From: Thinopyrum elongatum
Taxonomy: Eukaryota; Streptophyta; Magnoliopsida; Poales; Poaceae
Reading direction: 5' to 3'
NCBI GenBank assembly: GCA_011799875.1
Contig: CM022301.1
Coordinates: 210,821,888 to 210,885,887, forward strand
DNA length: 64,000 nucleotides
Positions within the stretch are counted from its first letter, which is position 1. Each line of letters starts with the position of its first letter. The position numbers and the translations under genes were made by a program. Of the stretch, positions 1 through 11,231 are shown piece after piece. The notes beneath the pieces were generated by a model, which saw only the letters and a program-made list of their open reading frames with translations, made no database searches and was not told the DNA's origin.

Positions 1-1040
1 GCTACAATAAGGCCATTATTACTAGGATGACATGTCCTACCTACCACTGACGGCAGGGGACAATGGCATTAAATGCCCATGCCTTAGCTGTCCAGATACA
101 TGTACCCGGACGTCTTGGACGTGGGAAAAGCCTATCCCACCTGCTCCTGCACCGCTAGCTACAGAGCACCGCCGTCTACACAGTGCCCTGCCACACACGC
201 TTGGAAGGACCCAGAGCGCCACGCTGGCAGAGGCACTGGAGCAGCAGCACAGTAGCACAGTGGTACAGTAACGCTTGCCGCGGCAAGACCTTGCCGCACT
301 TGATAGCTTGCCGCAACCAATAGCCTGCCGCGCAAGGTAACTTGCCGGGGCAAGTCCCTTGCCGCAGCTGCTATCTTGCCGTAGCCAATACCTTGCCGCA
401 GCCAATGACTTGTCGGGGCAAGTACCTTGCCGCGGCAAGTACTCTGCTACAACATTTACATGCTTATCACTGACGGGTCAGGACAAGCGCATTAAATGCT
501 CTGTCTAGGTGTCCCTTAGCTTCTTGGGGATGAGAAAAGGGGCCATCCTATCAGCGCCGCTTGGCACAGTGCTCTGCCACGCATGCCTGGAGAAGGGTCC
601 AGAGTGCCATGCTGGCGGCCGCACTGGAGCAGCAGCATAGTGGCATAACCTTGTCGGGCAGGAACCTTGCCGGGCTCAGCTGGTCATCCCGGTAAGAACC
701 TTGCTGGGGCCTTGTCTCCAGTCTAGCTGTCCCCCGGCAAGCCTTGCCGGGTTCAGCTGGTCATCACGGCAAGAACCTTGCCGGGGCCTTATCTTTAGTC
801 TTGTCGAGTCCTGAGCTTGCCGGCCCTGATCTCGCCGGAAGTAGTAGACTTGATCTTCTGGTCGATCCGCCTGGAGTCTTGTCTTGCCAGCTCTGCCTTG
901 CCGGCGTTGCGTGGACCCATTCCCAGCAAGTAGACCTTGCCGGGAACCGGGCTTCGAATGTACTCTTGGGTGGATTCCTCCTCTGCCATGTCCTTCCCGC
1001 CTGGAGGCTGCGACTTGCCGGTGCGTGTCCAGGGGTAGTG
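1..1040. mobile_element. CACTA-4, terminal 1 kb only
   Basis: The segment ends at 1040 in GGGGTAGTG, so its reverse complement begins CACTACCCCTGGACACGCAC, the CACTA-type terminus of En/Spm transposons. Inside that end are many copies of a short CTTGCCG-type motif in both orientations, as expected of subterminal transposase-binding arrays. No protein is recognisable. The base string changes abruptly at 1041 to the AT-rich 3' interior of a gypsy element, which fits insertion there. The other end lies outside the window, so neither the TSD nor the family can be confirmed. Confidence 0.6.
271..1020. repeat. CTTGCCG subterminal repeat array
   Basis: Dozens of CTTGCCG, CTTGCCGG and CGGCAAG units occur here, some meeting as the palindrome CTTGCCGCGGCAAG (near 271 and 424). 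The spacing is irregular and the orientation mixed. This pattern is typical of CACTA subterminal regions. Open frames here are only translations of the repeat. Confidence 0.65.
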
Positions 1041-1353
1041 AACACCCCCCTGTTTACTACACCGACACTTACTTAGACTTTGTTGAGAATAAGTTGAACT
1101 GCAATTGTTTCGTGACTAAGAACATAGGTTGCTAAGTTTCAAGAGAAGGCATTGTTTGAACCGTAGCATGTGAATTGATTGCTACTTTATCATTATGAGT
1201 TTTATGAGAAAGAGTTACTGTTATGATGCTAGGAAAAGTGATTGAAATTATCATTGATCAAACTTATGCACTATGCTAGCATTCACAGTTCATAAATTAT
1301 TTCTTTTATCATTTACCTACTCAAGGACGAGCAAGAGTTAAACTTGGGTATGC
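1041..1353 (+). mobile_element. RLG-A, 3' internal end with polypurine-like tract
   Basis: This AT-rich non-coding stretch sits directly before an LTR that starts TGATACGTCTCC. It ends in a segment containing caaggacgagcaagagtt and then aaacttgggtatgc, the degraded form of the AAGCTTGGGGGA-like polypurine tract of Athila-type gypsy elements. This sets the element on the plus strand and makes the LTR at 1354 its 3' LTR. No gene is seen. Confidence 0.6.
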
Positions 1354-1853
1354 TGATACGTCTCCAACGTATCTATAATTTATGAAGTATTCATGCCATG
1401 TTTACAATAATTTTATATGGTTTGGGTGCAATTTTATATGATTTAAATGAAACTAACCTGGAATGATGCGGTTTTCAGCAGAACTACCGTGGTGTTGTTT
1501 TTTGTGCAGAAATCAAAGTTCTCCAAATGCAGCAAAATTTTTGACGATTTTTTTGAAGAAAAGAGGCACTAGAAGCTTCGTGGGAGGGGCAAAAGAGCCA
1601 CGAGGTGGCCACTACCCGCCTGGGCGCGCCACCCCCCTCCGACGTGTGTTAGTGGGTAGTGGGCCCCTCGAAACCCATCTAGGCGTGGGACCGACGCCAA
1701 AAAATCCTATAAATACATAAACCCCCAGAAATAAACCTAGATGAGAAGTTTCGCCGCCGCAAGCCTATGTAGCCATGAAAAACCAATCTGGACCCTGTTG
1801 CGGCACCCTATCGGAGGGGGAAATCATCACCAGAGGCCATCTTCATCATCCCG
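1354..1853 (+). mobile_element. RLG-A 3' LTR, first part
   Basis: The LTR starts at TGATACGTCTCCAACGTATC. It contains a TATA box (CTATAAATA, 1707-1715) followed by leader-like sequence with a short GGAGGGGGAAATCATCACC stretch. It is cut near 1853 by the reverse-oriented RLG-B and resumes after 7261. Together the two parts give an LTR of about 1.65 kb. Confidence 0.7.
1707..1715 (+). promoter_or_regulatory. TATA box of RLG-A LTR
   Basis: CTATAAATA lies about 355 bases into the LTR, in the position expected of the U3/R boundary. It is inferred from sequence only. Confidence 0.45.
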
Positions 1854-1858
1854 ATGGC

Positions 1859-3245
1859 TGATTGCTTGTATCTGCGTTGGTATTTCCTCGAAGAGGAGAG
1901 GATGATGCAACACAGCAACGGTAAGTAATTCCCTCAGTTATGAAACCAAGCATATCAATCCAGTAGGAGGATCCACCGACACTATGTAAACAACACCTGC
2001 ACACAAATAACAAACACTTGCAACCCAACGCATAAGAGGGGTCGTCAATCCCTCCTCGGTATTGTGATAGATTAAATTGTATGAGATTTGATAAATAGAC
2101 CTAACAAAAACACAAAATAAAATAAATAAAGAAAAACTGCAGAAAGGTATTTTTGGGTTTTTAATATGATAGGAAAATAGACCCGGGGGGCCTTAGATTT
2201 CACTACAGTCTTCTCTCGAGAAAATAGCATACGGCGGGTAAACAAATTACTGTTGGGCAATTGACAGAAGAGCAAATAATTATGACAATATCCAAGGCAA
2301 TGATCATGTATATAGGCATCACGTCCAAGATTAGTAGACCGACTCCTTCTTGCATCTACTACTATTATTCCACACATCGACCGCTATCCAGCATGCATCT
2401 AGTGTATTAAGTTCATGAAGAAAAGAAGTAATGCAATAAGAATGATGACATGATGTAGACAAGATCTATTCATGTAGGAATAGACCCCATATTTTTATCC
2501 TTAATGGCAATGATACATGCGTGTCATGTCTCCTTCTGCCACTGAGATTGAGCACCGCAAGATCGAACCCATCACAAAGCACCTCTTCCCATAGCAAGAA
2601 AAATCAATCTAGTTGGCCAAAACAAACCAAAGTTTCGGAGAAGAAATACGAGGCTATAACAATCATGCATAAAAGAGTTCAGCAAAGACTCAAATAATAT
2701 TCATAGATAGATCTGATCATAAACTCACAATTCATCGGATCCCAACAAACACACCACAAAAAGTCATTACATCAAATAGATCTCCAAGAACATCGAGGAG
2801 AACATTGTATTGAAAATCAAAAAGAGAGAAGAAGCCATCTAGCTACTACCTACGGACCCTTAGGTCTGTGGTAAACTACTCACGCATCATCGGAGGGGAA
2901 AGGGCGATGATGAAGAACCCCTCCGTGATCGTTGACCCCTCCGGCGGAGTGCTAAAAAAGGCCTCTAGATTGGATCTCGTGGTTCTGGAACTTGCGGCGG
3001 CGGAAACTGTTTTCTCTTGACTCCCGTGGGGTTTTTGGGATTTTAGGGTATTTATAGAGTTGATAATCGGTGGAGGGGGTGCCTGTGGGCTCCACTACCC
3101 ACAAGGGCGTTCCTGGGGCCTCTGGCATGGCCTGGTGCCTAGTGGGCCCCACAGGCCCCCTCTAGTGCACTTCTTGTGCCTCCTGGGTGTCTTCTGGGCA
3201 GAAAAAATTCTCCAAAAAGTTTCATGGCATTTGGAATCCGTTTGG
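1859..3245 (-). mobile_element. RLG-B 3' LTR, truncated
   Basis: This is closely similar to 5679-7080 with scattered substitutions. Similarity stops near 3245, about 190 bases before the expected LTR end, and the next bases are internal 3' sequence. A reverse-strand TATA (TATAAATACC) lies near 3045-3055. Confidence 0.7.
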
Positions 3246-4843
3246 TGGACTCATTTGGCACAACTTTGGGTTTAAGGAGTTGGATGCACAAGCAGTATTC
3301 CCGCTTAGTACAAATGGAGGCTAGCAAATAGATTGAGAAGCGACCAACCAAAAAACAGAAATGATCATAAACGAGCATTAAACATAACTAATACCAGATA
3401 ATGCACCACAAGTAGGATGTAACTTCATTGCATAACTATTGACTTTCGTGCTTGCATAGGGAATCACAAACCTTAACACCAATATTCTTACTAAAGCATA
3501 ATTACTCACCAACATGACTCACATATTACTATCTCCATATCTCAAAACTATTACAAGGAATCAAGTTTATAATATCCAATGATATTCATGAAAGTTTTTA
3601 TTATATGCGTCTTGAATATCTATCACTTTTGGGACAAATTTTATATATTACCATTGCTACTAACAAAGCTCTCAAATAAATTTAAGTGAAGCATGAGAGC
3701 ACGTATTTCTTCAAAACAATTTTCATCTCTCAAAATAATATAAGCGAAGCATTGAGAGGATATTTCTTTAAAATTTGACTAACTCTCAAAATAATCTAAG
3801 TGAAGCACGAGAGTATTTCTTCAAAAACTAGACCACCACCGTGCTAAAAAAGATATAAGTGAAGTACTAGAGCAATTCCATAGCTCAAAAAATTTAAGTG
3901 AAGCACATAGAGCAATTCTAACAAATTATAGCATAATTATGGCTCTCTCAAATAGGTGTGTCCAGCAAAGATGATTATCACAAACTAAAAAGAAAAACAA
4001 GCAAAGACTCATATAATACAAGACGCTCCAAGAAAAACTCATCATATGTGACGAATAAAAATATAGTTCCAAGTAAAATTATCGATGGTCGTTAGAAGAA
4101 AGAGGGGATGCCTTCCGGGGCATCCCCAAGCTTAGTTGCTTCGTACTCCTTGAATATTACCTTGGGGTGCCATGGGCATCCCCAAGATTAGGTCTTTTCA
4201 CTCCTTATTCCTTCATCCATCGTGATCTCACCCAAAACTTGAAAACTTCAATCACACAAAACTTAACAAAAACCTTCGTGACATTCGTTAGTATAAGAAA
4301 ACCAATCTTTACTTTAAGTACTGTTGCAAACCCATTCATATTTTGTTATTGCATACTATTGTATTCTTACTTTACCATGGCTTATATCCCCCGATACAAT
4401 CCATAGATTCATCAAAATAAGTACACAATGCAAGGAAAATAGAATATGTCAAAAACAGAATAGTCTGCAAAGACTCGAATTTTTCTCATACTTTTGTAAC
4501 TCGAAAGATTCTGAAAAATTAGGACAACGTAGGAAATTTGTATGTAAATATTGTGTAAAAAAGGCAGACTTTTTCCTCGCTTGTGTGATTTTTAAAAATT
4601 CTGCTACTGGATGCAAAAGTTTCTATTTTTCAGCAAGATCAAATCAACTATCACCCAACATGATCCTAAAGGCTTTACTTGGCACAAAAACTAATTAAAA
4701 CATAAAAACACAATCATAACATTAGCATAATTGTGTAAACACACAAGAATAGAAACAAAAAGAGAAAAAATTATTTTATTCATTGGGTTTCCTCCCAACA
4801 AGCGCTATTGTTTTATGCCCCTAGCTAGGCATAATGCATAGAT
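3246..4843 (-). mobile_element. RLG-B interior, no gene
   Basis: This is AT-rich interior without a supportable gene. A loosely repeated motif (ctctcaaa...aagtgaagca..gagag) recurs five or so times between 3660 and 3930. Around 4100-4190 are two copies of a GGCATCCCCAAG motif, the reverse complement of a CTTGGGGATGCC segment that I recall from the 3' interior of wheat gypsy elements. Small open frames at 4167-4700 look accidental. Confidence 0.5.
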
Positions 4844-5407
4844 TCAAGTATTGTCATCTTTAGTTTTTGCAACCTTTACAAGTGTTTTCTTAAATCCGGG
4901 AGGCTCTTTATGTTTCCCATTATTCTCAGGAAATGAGACCATCTTGAGATCTAAAATATCCAACCGCTTATTACACAAGGTAATCAAAGTATTCATGTGA
5001 TTGAGGTTTCCACTAATATTTTTGAGAGGTTCATTAGACTTTTGTAATGCAACCAAACTTTTCTGTATATCACCCAATTTGTCTAATATTTGAATCCCCT
5101 CTTGAGTAAAAGTAAATCCCTTGGGTGATGGTGGAACTCCCAATATTCCCTCTATTATTCCATAAGCAGCATTAGCATCAATCTCAACAAAATTCCCTTG
5201 AGCGACAAAATCCAAAAGTTGTCTATGATGCATGGTTAAACCTATATAAAAATTATGAAGAATTTTTTTGGCATCTCCTTTTATATTGGAAATACGGTAA
5301 GATTCCAATAACCTATACCAAGCGTCTTTCAAATTTTCTCCTTGTTCCTGTTTGAAGTATAGAACTTCAAAATCCGGCGTCAAAGGAGGGGTAGTAATAC
5401 TAGACAT
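4844..5407 (-). CDS. gag-like ORF of RLG-B
   Basis: This 187-residue open frame reads leftward from an ATG at 5407 that follows the primer-binding site by about 245 bases. The N-terminal half has a gag-type look (LKDAWYRLLESYR, then a MHHRQLLDFVAQGNF stretch), resembling the capsid region of Athila-type gag. The C-terminal half is lysine-rich (KHKEPPGFKKTLVKVAK) with a likely coiled segment. No zinc knuckle, protease or polymerase follows, so the product could at most be a partial gag. The start at 5407 is preferred to an upstream in-frame ATG because it agrees with gag starts in related elements. That is from memory and not verified. Confidence 0.55.
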   Translation of the reverse strand: MSSITTPPLTPDFEVLYFKQEQGENLKDAWYRLLESYRISNIKGDAKKILHNFYIGLTMHHRQLLDFVAQGNFVEIDANAAYGIIEGILGVPPSPKGFTFTQEGIQILDKLGDIQKSLVALQKSNEPLKNISGNLNHMNTLITLCNKRLDILDLKMVSFPENNGKHKEPPGFKKTLVKVAKTKDDNT

Positions 5408-5650
5408 AATGACGAGGCAAGCAAGCAAAAGATCGAACGAGAAAAAGGCAAACGAAAAAGAAGGTCAATAAAAAGGCAATTATTTTTGTGTTTTCTGAAA
5501 ATGTTTTAGAAGTGGGGGAGATAAAAACGAGAAGCAAATGGCAAATAAAGTAAATTGCAAGGAGATGAGATTTGTGATTGGGTACATGATAGATGTTGAT
5601 GGCGTCTCCCCGGTGCCAGAGATTGACACGTGAACGGAAGACTTGATCCT

Positions 5651-5667
5651 CCCCGGCAACGGTGCCA
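5651..5667 (-). other. RLG-B primer-binding site (tRNA-Asp type)
   Basis: Read on the minus strand this is TGGCACCGTTGCCGGGG, one base from the expected complement of the plant tRNA-Asp 3' end. It lies 11 bases inside the 5' LTR, fixing the element's orientation. Confidence 0.65.
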
Positions 5668-5678
5668 GAAATTCTTCC

Positions 5679-7261
5679 TAATTGCTTGTATCTGCATTGG
5701 TATTTCCCCGAAGAGGAGAGGATGATGCAACACAACAACAGTAAGTATTTCCCTCAGTCGTGAAACCAAGGTTATCAATCCAGTAGGAGGATCCACCCAC
5801 ACTATGTAACCAGCACTTGCACACAAATAACAAATGCTTGCAAATCCAATGCGTAAGAGGGGTTGTCAATCCCTCCTCGGTATTGAGATAGATTAAATTG
5901 GGATTTGATAAATAGATCTAACAAAAAACAAAATAAAATAAATAAAGAAAAGTGCAACAAGGTATTTTTGGTTTTTAATATGATAGGAAAATAGACCCGG
6001 GGGCTGTAGATTTCACTAGAGGCTTCTCTCGAGAAAATAGCACACGGTGGGTAAACAAATTACTGTTGGGTAATTGACAGAAGAGCAAAAAGTTATGACA
6101 ATATCCAAGGCAGTGATCATGTATATAGGCATCACATCCAAGATTAGTAGACCGACTCCTACCTGCATCTACTACTATTACTCCTACATGCATCTACTAC
6201 TATTACTCCACACGTCGACCGCTATCCAGCATGCATCTAGTGTATTAAGTTCGTGAAGAAACGGAGTAATGCAATAAGAATGATGACATGATGTAGAGAA
6301 GATATATTCATCTAGGAATAGACCCCATCTTTTATCCTTAATGGCAACGATACATGTGTGTCATGTCTCCTTCTGTCACTGAGATTGAGCACCGCAAGAT
6401 TGAACCCATCACAAAGCACCTCTTCCCATGGAAAGAAAAATCAATATAGTTGGCCAAACCAAACCAAAATTTCGGAGAATAATTACGAGGCTATAACAAT
6501 CATGCATAAAAGAGTTCAGCAAAGACTCAAATAATATTCATAGATAGATCTGATCATAAACTCACAATTCATCGGATCTCAACAAGCACACCACAAAAAG
6601 TCATTACATCAAATAGATCTCCAAGAACATCAAGGAGAACATTGTATTGAAGATCAAAAAGAGAGAAGAAGCCATCTAGCTAGTACCTATGGACCCATAG
6701 GTCTATGGTAAACTACCCACGCATCAGAGGAGGGGAAAGGGTGATGATGAAGAACCCCTCCGTGATCGTTGACCCCTCCGGTAGAGTGCCGGAAAAGGCC
6801 TCTAGATTGGATCTCGTGATTCTGGAACTTGCGGCGGTAGAAACTGTTTTCTTTCGAATCCCCTAGGGTTTTTGAGATTTTAGAGTATTTATAGAGCTGA
6901 TAGTTAGTGGAGGGGGTGCCTGTGGGCTCCACTACCCACCAGGGCACGCTTGGGGCCTCTAGCGCACCCTGGTGCCAAGTGGGCCCCACAGGCCCCCTCT
7001 GGTGCACTTCTTGTGCCTCCTGGGTGTCTTCTGGGCAGAAAAAATTCTCCAAAAAGTTTCATGGCATTTGGACTCTGGTTGATATTGATATTCCGCGAAG
7101 TAAAAAACAAGCAAAAAACAACAACTGGCACTAGGCACTGTGTCAATAGGTTAGTCCCAAAAAATGATATAAAGTTGATACTAAATGATATAAAACATCC
7201 AAGATTGATAATATAACAGCATGGAACAAACAAAAATTATAGATACGTTGGAGACGTATCA
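5679..7261 (-). mobile_element. RLG-B 5' LTR, complete
   Basis: This is the full-length LTR of about 1.58 kb on the minus strand, from 7261 (TGATACGTC on the minus strand) to 5679. A minus-strand TATA (TATAAATAC) lies near 6886-6894. Near 6166-6205 a segment containing CATCTACTACTATTACTCC is tandemly duplicated, which the other LTR lacks. The terminal TG...CA is degraded at 5679 (TA). Confidence 0.7.
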
Positions 7262-8420
7262 GCGGCCACCATGATGAGGAGGGAGTAGTCCACCCTCGGG
7301 GTTGAGGGTTTGTACTAGTAGCTATGTGTTTGATCTCTCTCTCTCTCTCTCGTGTTCTTGATTTGGCATGATATTGATGTACCACGAGCTTTGTTAATAT
7401 AGTTGGATCATATGTTTTTTCCCTTCTCTATCTTGTTGTGATGAATTGAGTTTTTACCTTTGAGGTTTCACTTTTATCGGATTGAATACTTTGTTGGATT
7501 TGAGAACACTTGATGCACGTCTTGCATATGAATACCCGTGGTGACAATGGAGTATTATATTGATTCACTTGATGTATGTTTTGGCACTCAACTCGCGGAT
7601 TCCCGAGGTGACATTGGGGTAATCTATACATAGGGGTTGATGCACATTTTCGTCCTTGTTTCTCCGGTAGAAATCTTGGGACACTCCTTGAGGTTCTTTG
7701 TGTTGGATAGAATATTATGAATCTGAAGTTGTTTAATGCATATCGTATAATCAACTCACGGATACTTGTGGTGACATTGGAATATCTAGGTGACATTAGA
7801 GTTGGTTGATGTGTATCATATGGTGTTATTTTAGTACGAACTCTTGGGCTGTTTGTGACACTTATAGGAATAGCTCGATAGATTGATCGGAAAGGATAAC
7901 TTTGAGGTGGTTTCGTACCCTACAAACAATTTTGACTTATGTTCTTCGCTAGATAAGAACTTTCGAGTGATTCTTCATCACACATTGATGGATTGTTATA
8001 TGATCCAATTATATTAGCATTGTTGAGAGATTGGACTAGTGAAAGTATGAACCCTAGGCCTTATTTTCAAGCATTGCAATACCATTTGTGCTCACTTTTG
8101 TTACTTGTTACCTTGCTGTTTTTTATTGTTACTATTACAAAAATCAATATTTACTATCATTACTACACTTGTATCACCATCTCTTCGCCAAACTAGTGCA
8201 CATATACAATTTACCATTGTATTTGGTGTGTTGGGGACACAAGAGACTTTTTGTTATTTGGTTGCAGGGTTGTTTGACAAAGACCATTTTCATCCTATGC
8301 CTCCCACAGACTGATAAACCTTAGGTCATCCACTTGAGGGAAATTTTCTATTGTCCTACAAAACTCTGCGCTTGGAGGCCCAACACGAGTCTACAAGAAC
8401 AAGTTGTGTAGTAGACATCA
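7262..8420 (+). mobile_element. RLG-A 3' LTR, second part
   Basis: This continues the LTR begun at 1354. It holds a (TC)n run at about 7334-7351, and no gene is supported. It ends at 8420 in GTAGACATCA, the proper CA terminus. No primer-binding site follows, which confirms it as a 3' LTR. The next bases belong to CACTA-3. Confidence 0.65.
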
Positions 8421-8781
8421 ATGCTGTCGTCAGCCAAACTGGCACGCCAACTATAATTTGGTAGTGCTAGCGTGGCTATTTCCGCTAACGTCACTACTAT
8501 GTGGGCCCAGCTGTCATGACCAGTTGCAAGATACTGCCGGTGTCCGATTTATAAAAATGCCATAGATACTTAACCTAGTGCTGTCGTGCCACCGTTTGGA
8601 ACGCCAGCACTAAGTTTTGCCTATGTAAAGAAGTGTTCGCAGAGCTTGTGTCTCAAATACATTCACTTCCATTCTCCAACAAATTCTACTCCCTCTTAGT
8701 TAGCTGCTATGGTGACAATGGACCCCACTGAAGCTTGTTGAATCGGCATGAACCCCGCGTGCAAGCCCACGTCGGTGGAGC
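8421..8781 (+). promoter_or_regulatory. CACTA-3 subterminal region with TATA box
   Basis: This holds repeated GGCACGCC, CGTGCCACC and GGAACGCC motifs in both orientations, which recur near the other end of the element (GGCACGCC near 61296). A TATA box (TTTATAAAAA, 8548-8557) precedes the first gene. No coding sequence is supported before about 8709. Confidence 0.4.
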
Positions 8782-9464
8782 GTGTCAAAGGTTTGGGACT
8801 CCCCCGCCTTGGCCGAGCTCTCTTCTGGCCCCGTTGGCTACGGCATGAGCTTGCCACGGCCAATGCAGCCGGCCCTGTCCGGTGAATCATCCCGCTGCAG
8901 CGTGATGGCCGTTCGATCTGGCAGCTATGCCACCAGCGCCGAAGCTGTCGGGAATCGAGCGAGGGCACCTGTGATGCTTTGCGGCTGTCGACGCCCTGCT
9001 GATAAGCATATGTCACACACGAAATGGAATGCAGAGTGAGAGTTCTACATCTGCGCTAACTGTGGAAAGGTGATAACACAGAAAACACCTCTTGATCTAT
9101 TTCTACTAATTGAATTTGCACAATTCAACTCTAGATATCGTCTAGTTAGTGTCGCTCACATGAATATGTGTGTGTATATTGCGATCCACATGCGTTAGGG
9201 ACAAAATATTGCTACACATGGATATGGGTTGATCTCGTGCAGAAGTACGTCAGGGAGTTGCTCGAGTACTCCATTGGACAACTAAGACAATAGATAGATG
9301 AGATGCAGCTCAAGACTGATGTGATGCGCAGCCAAATCCAAAAATTCAAGATGCTTCGATATGCGCTTTTAGCTGGTGTTATGCTTGGCCTCGTTCTCCC
9401 AGCTAGATCGGTGGCAGTATTTTTTCTCGTGGGAGTCATTACATTGATGATGTTCTTAGTCTAG
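8782..9464 (+). pseudogene. GRF-type zinc-finger-like gene, broken, two exons
   Basis: Exon 1 ends at 9069 before GTGATA and exon 2 runs 9243-9464 after a CAG acceptor; the phases agree. Exon 1 encodes CGCRRPADKHMSHTKWNAE, an in-frame TGA (9037-9039), then EFYICANCGK. The C-x-C, N-x(3)-EFY-x-C layout resembles GRF zinc fingers. Exon 2 has a TAG after about 16 codons, then a helical stretch (IDEMQLKTDVMRSQIQKFK) and a hydrophobic C-terminus (LLAGVMLGLVLPA, VAVFFLVGVITLMM). A zinc finger, then a coiled coil, then a C-terminal membrane segment is a known plant GRF-protein architecture. The start is unclear; an upstream ATG at 8709 is in another frame. At least two stops make it a pseudogene. GRF identity is moderate. 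Confidence 0.45.
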
Positions 9465-10145
9465 ATCAAGAGTAGTATAGTAGAAGTTGTATATATTTGT
9501 CATTATTTTCATCCTTCAACTATTATGTATCTAGGCCAGATTAATGAGATCGATGTTGTGTTCTAATTATGGTCTTGTATGTTTACATATTTACACACAA
9601 TAATTAAGAAAATAAAATTAAAAATATAATAAATAGTAGGAAAATAAAACAATAAAAGAAAAAAAGAAAAATTAATAAAAGTTAAAAATGTGTGTAACGC
9701 ATAAAAGTAAAAAAGAAAAATTAATAAAAATTAAAAATAATAGCAATGGCGTTGGCAGCGTAGGCCAACGCCAGAAATTACCCCGCAGCCCCAGATTAAA
9801 ATTAACGCCGCCCATACACACAGACGCCTCTCATTCTATCCCCACCCTTCCCAAATCATCGCCTCCACCATTGCCTCCTCCTCCACCGCATCGCCCCTGT
9901 TGCCGTCGATGTCGCTGTCACCTCCGCCTCCAACCCGCTGCCCCATCGCCGTCCCCGTCGCTGTCGCCTCCATCCCCACCCCGCCGCCCCCGTCGTCTCC
10001 GCCTCAACCACCGTCATCCCCGTCGCCGTCGCCTCCGCCTCCACCCCGCTGGCCCTGCCCCCATCACCGCCACCTCCGTTTCTGCCCCGCCGCCCCCGTC
10101 GTCTTGACCACGCAATGCCCACTCGCCATCTCCCATTGCCGCCAG
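9465..10145. other. AT-rich spacer then GC-rich proline-codon tract
   Basis: About 9465-9740 is AT-rich with AATTAATAAAA-type runs. A TGGCGTTGGCAGCG...CCAACGCCA imperfect palindrome lies at 9747-9771, like motifs at the CACTA-3 end. From about 9850 to 10143 the sequence is a (CCG/CCT)-rich tract open in several frames on both strands. It could be the 5' part of the AP2 gene, because GTGAGT follows at 10146, but no frame is favoured. Confidence 0.35.
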
Positions 10146-10159
10146 TGAGTTCTAGCTAC

Positions 10160-10480
10160 ATAGTGTAGTGTAGTGTAATAGTCCTAGTAGTTTAGAATTC
10201 TTAGTGTAATAGTAGTAGTGTAGAATTCGTAGTGTATATATTTATGCGTAGTTCTAGTGTAGAAATCTTATTGTAATATTAGTAGTGTAGAATTCATAGT
10301 GTAGATTGTTGTGTAGTTGTGGTGTAGAATTCTTAGTGTAAGATTATAGTATATGATTTTAGCTAGTGTACTTTTATGGTAGTTCTATGTAGTGTACTTG
10401 TAGTGGCAGAATTTAGTGTAGTTATAGACTATGATTTTAGTGTAGCTGTACTGTATGTTTTATTACATTGTAGATTATAG
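10160..10480 (+). repeat. Degenerate GTAGAATTC(T)TAGTGTA repeats
   Basis: Units such as GTAGAATTCTTAGTGTA recur with varied spacing, probably within an intron before the AP2 exon. The inferred acceptor is TTTTGCAG near 10483-10490. No gene is seen. Confidence 0.5.
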
Positions 10481-10545
10481 GTTTTGCAGGTACTCGTTAA
10501 TATGCCAATTTTTACTAACTTGTTAGTTATATATGCACCGTCACA

Positions 10546-11018
10546 TATGGCTCAAAGTTTCATGGTGTGCGACTGAAGGGAAATAAGTACTATGCCACCA
10601 TTAGGAAGGACAGTGTCGTCCACGAGCTTGGCCATTGGACACCCCGGAGTTAGTGGCACGCGCCTATGATGCCATGGCGGTAGAGTTCTTTGAGGAAGGG
10701 GCGACACTGAACTTCCCTGAGTGTCGTGAGTATGCAAAGTTCCTCACGCCGGACGGCATGAAGATATGAACTAGGACTGAGGAGAAGGAGAACAAACATA
10801 CCGAGATGCAGTTCTTCGACCCATTGGTGAGTAAGCTTGCGAGAGATAACAAACTCGTGGAGACCAACAAGATGATCCTACTTCAGTATGCAGCCAAGAT
10901 GAGCATGGAGGAGGATCCCATGGACTGGGATGCCTTGGAGCGTGAGACAAAGGGTCAGCAGGGGTATCGTCATAGGTCCACTAGGCACGACCATGAGGCC
11001 GGTCCCTGTGGCCACTAG
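10546..11018 (+). pseudogene. AP2/ERF-domain gene fragment in CACTA-3
   Basis: The frame from 10546 encodes YGSKFHGVRLKGNKYYATIR, the start of an AP2 domain (F-x-GVR...W/Y-x-A-x-IR), then VHELGH. One base is missing at 10636-10637. In the shifted frame DTPELVARAYDAMAVEFF and GATLNFPEC complete the domain (-D-T-x-E-x-A-x-RAYD- and -LNFP- signatures). A TGA at 10767-10769 follows, and the same frame stays open to 11018, with an acidic tail (MEEDPMDWDALERE). AP2 proteins are plant DNA-binding transcription factors. Here the domain is a relic inside a transposon, with one frameshift and one stop. The 5' exon is not identified. Confidence 0.7.
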
Positions 11019-11231
11019 CTTAGCGCGCGCTACCTATTTCGTATGAACTATTTAACTTTATGCATGTTTTATGTTTGAACTACGCATGGTTTGTAGAATT
11101 GTTTAATTACAAGTATCTGTTAATATCTAGATGGCCGGATAGCGCTATTTCGTACTAACTGCTTATGTTGCATTATATCTATATGCATCTGTTATGTATG
11201 CTTAATTTTGTTAACTTGATGAAAGCGGTAA

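Larger units (their letters stand above)
1859..7261 (-). mobile_element. RLG-B, defective non-autonomous gypsy element nested in RLG-A LTR
   Basis: The right end at 7261 is the reverse complement of TGATACGTCTCCAACGTATC. The left end at 1859 (TGATTGCTTG) matches 5679 (TAATTGCTTG), so the LTR copies lie at both ends of a minus-strand element. Flanks are ATGGC at 1854-1858 and GCGGC at 7262-7266, an imperfect TSD. Only a primer-binding site and a short gag frame are present, and there is no pol. The 3' LTR lacks its first 190 or so bases, so one deletion has removed that LTR end together with interior. Confidence 0.75.

Noticed and set aside
4167..4698. Plus-strand frames of 79 and 124 residues in the RLG-B interior
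   Set aside because: They oppose the element's coding strand, are AT-rich and show no domain; probably chance.
9688..10148. Proline/arginine-rich frame of 139 residues before the AP2 fragment
   Set aside because: Low complexity with equally open frames on both strands; it may hold a first exon, but I cannot choose one.
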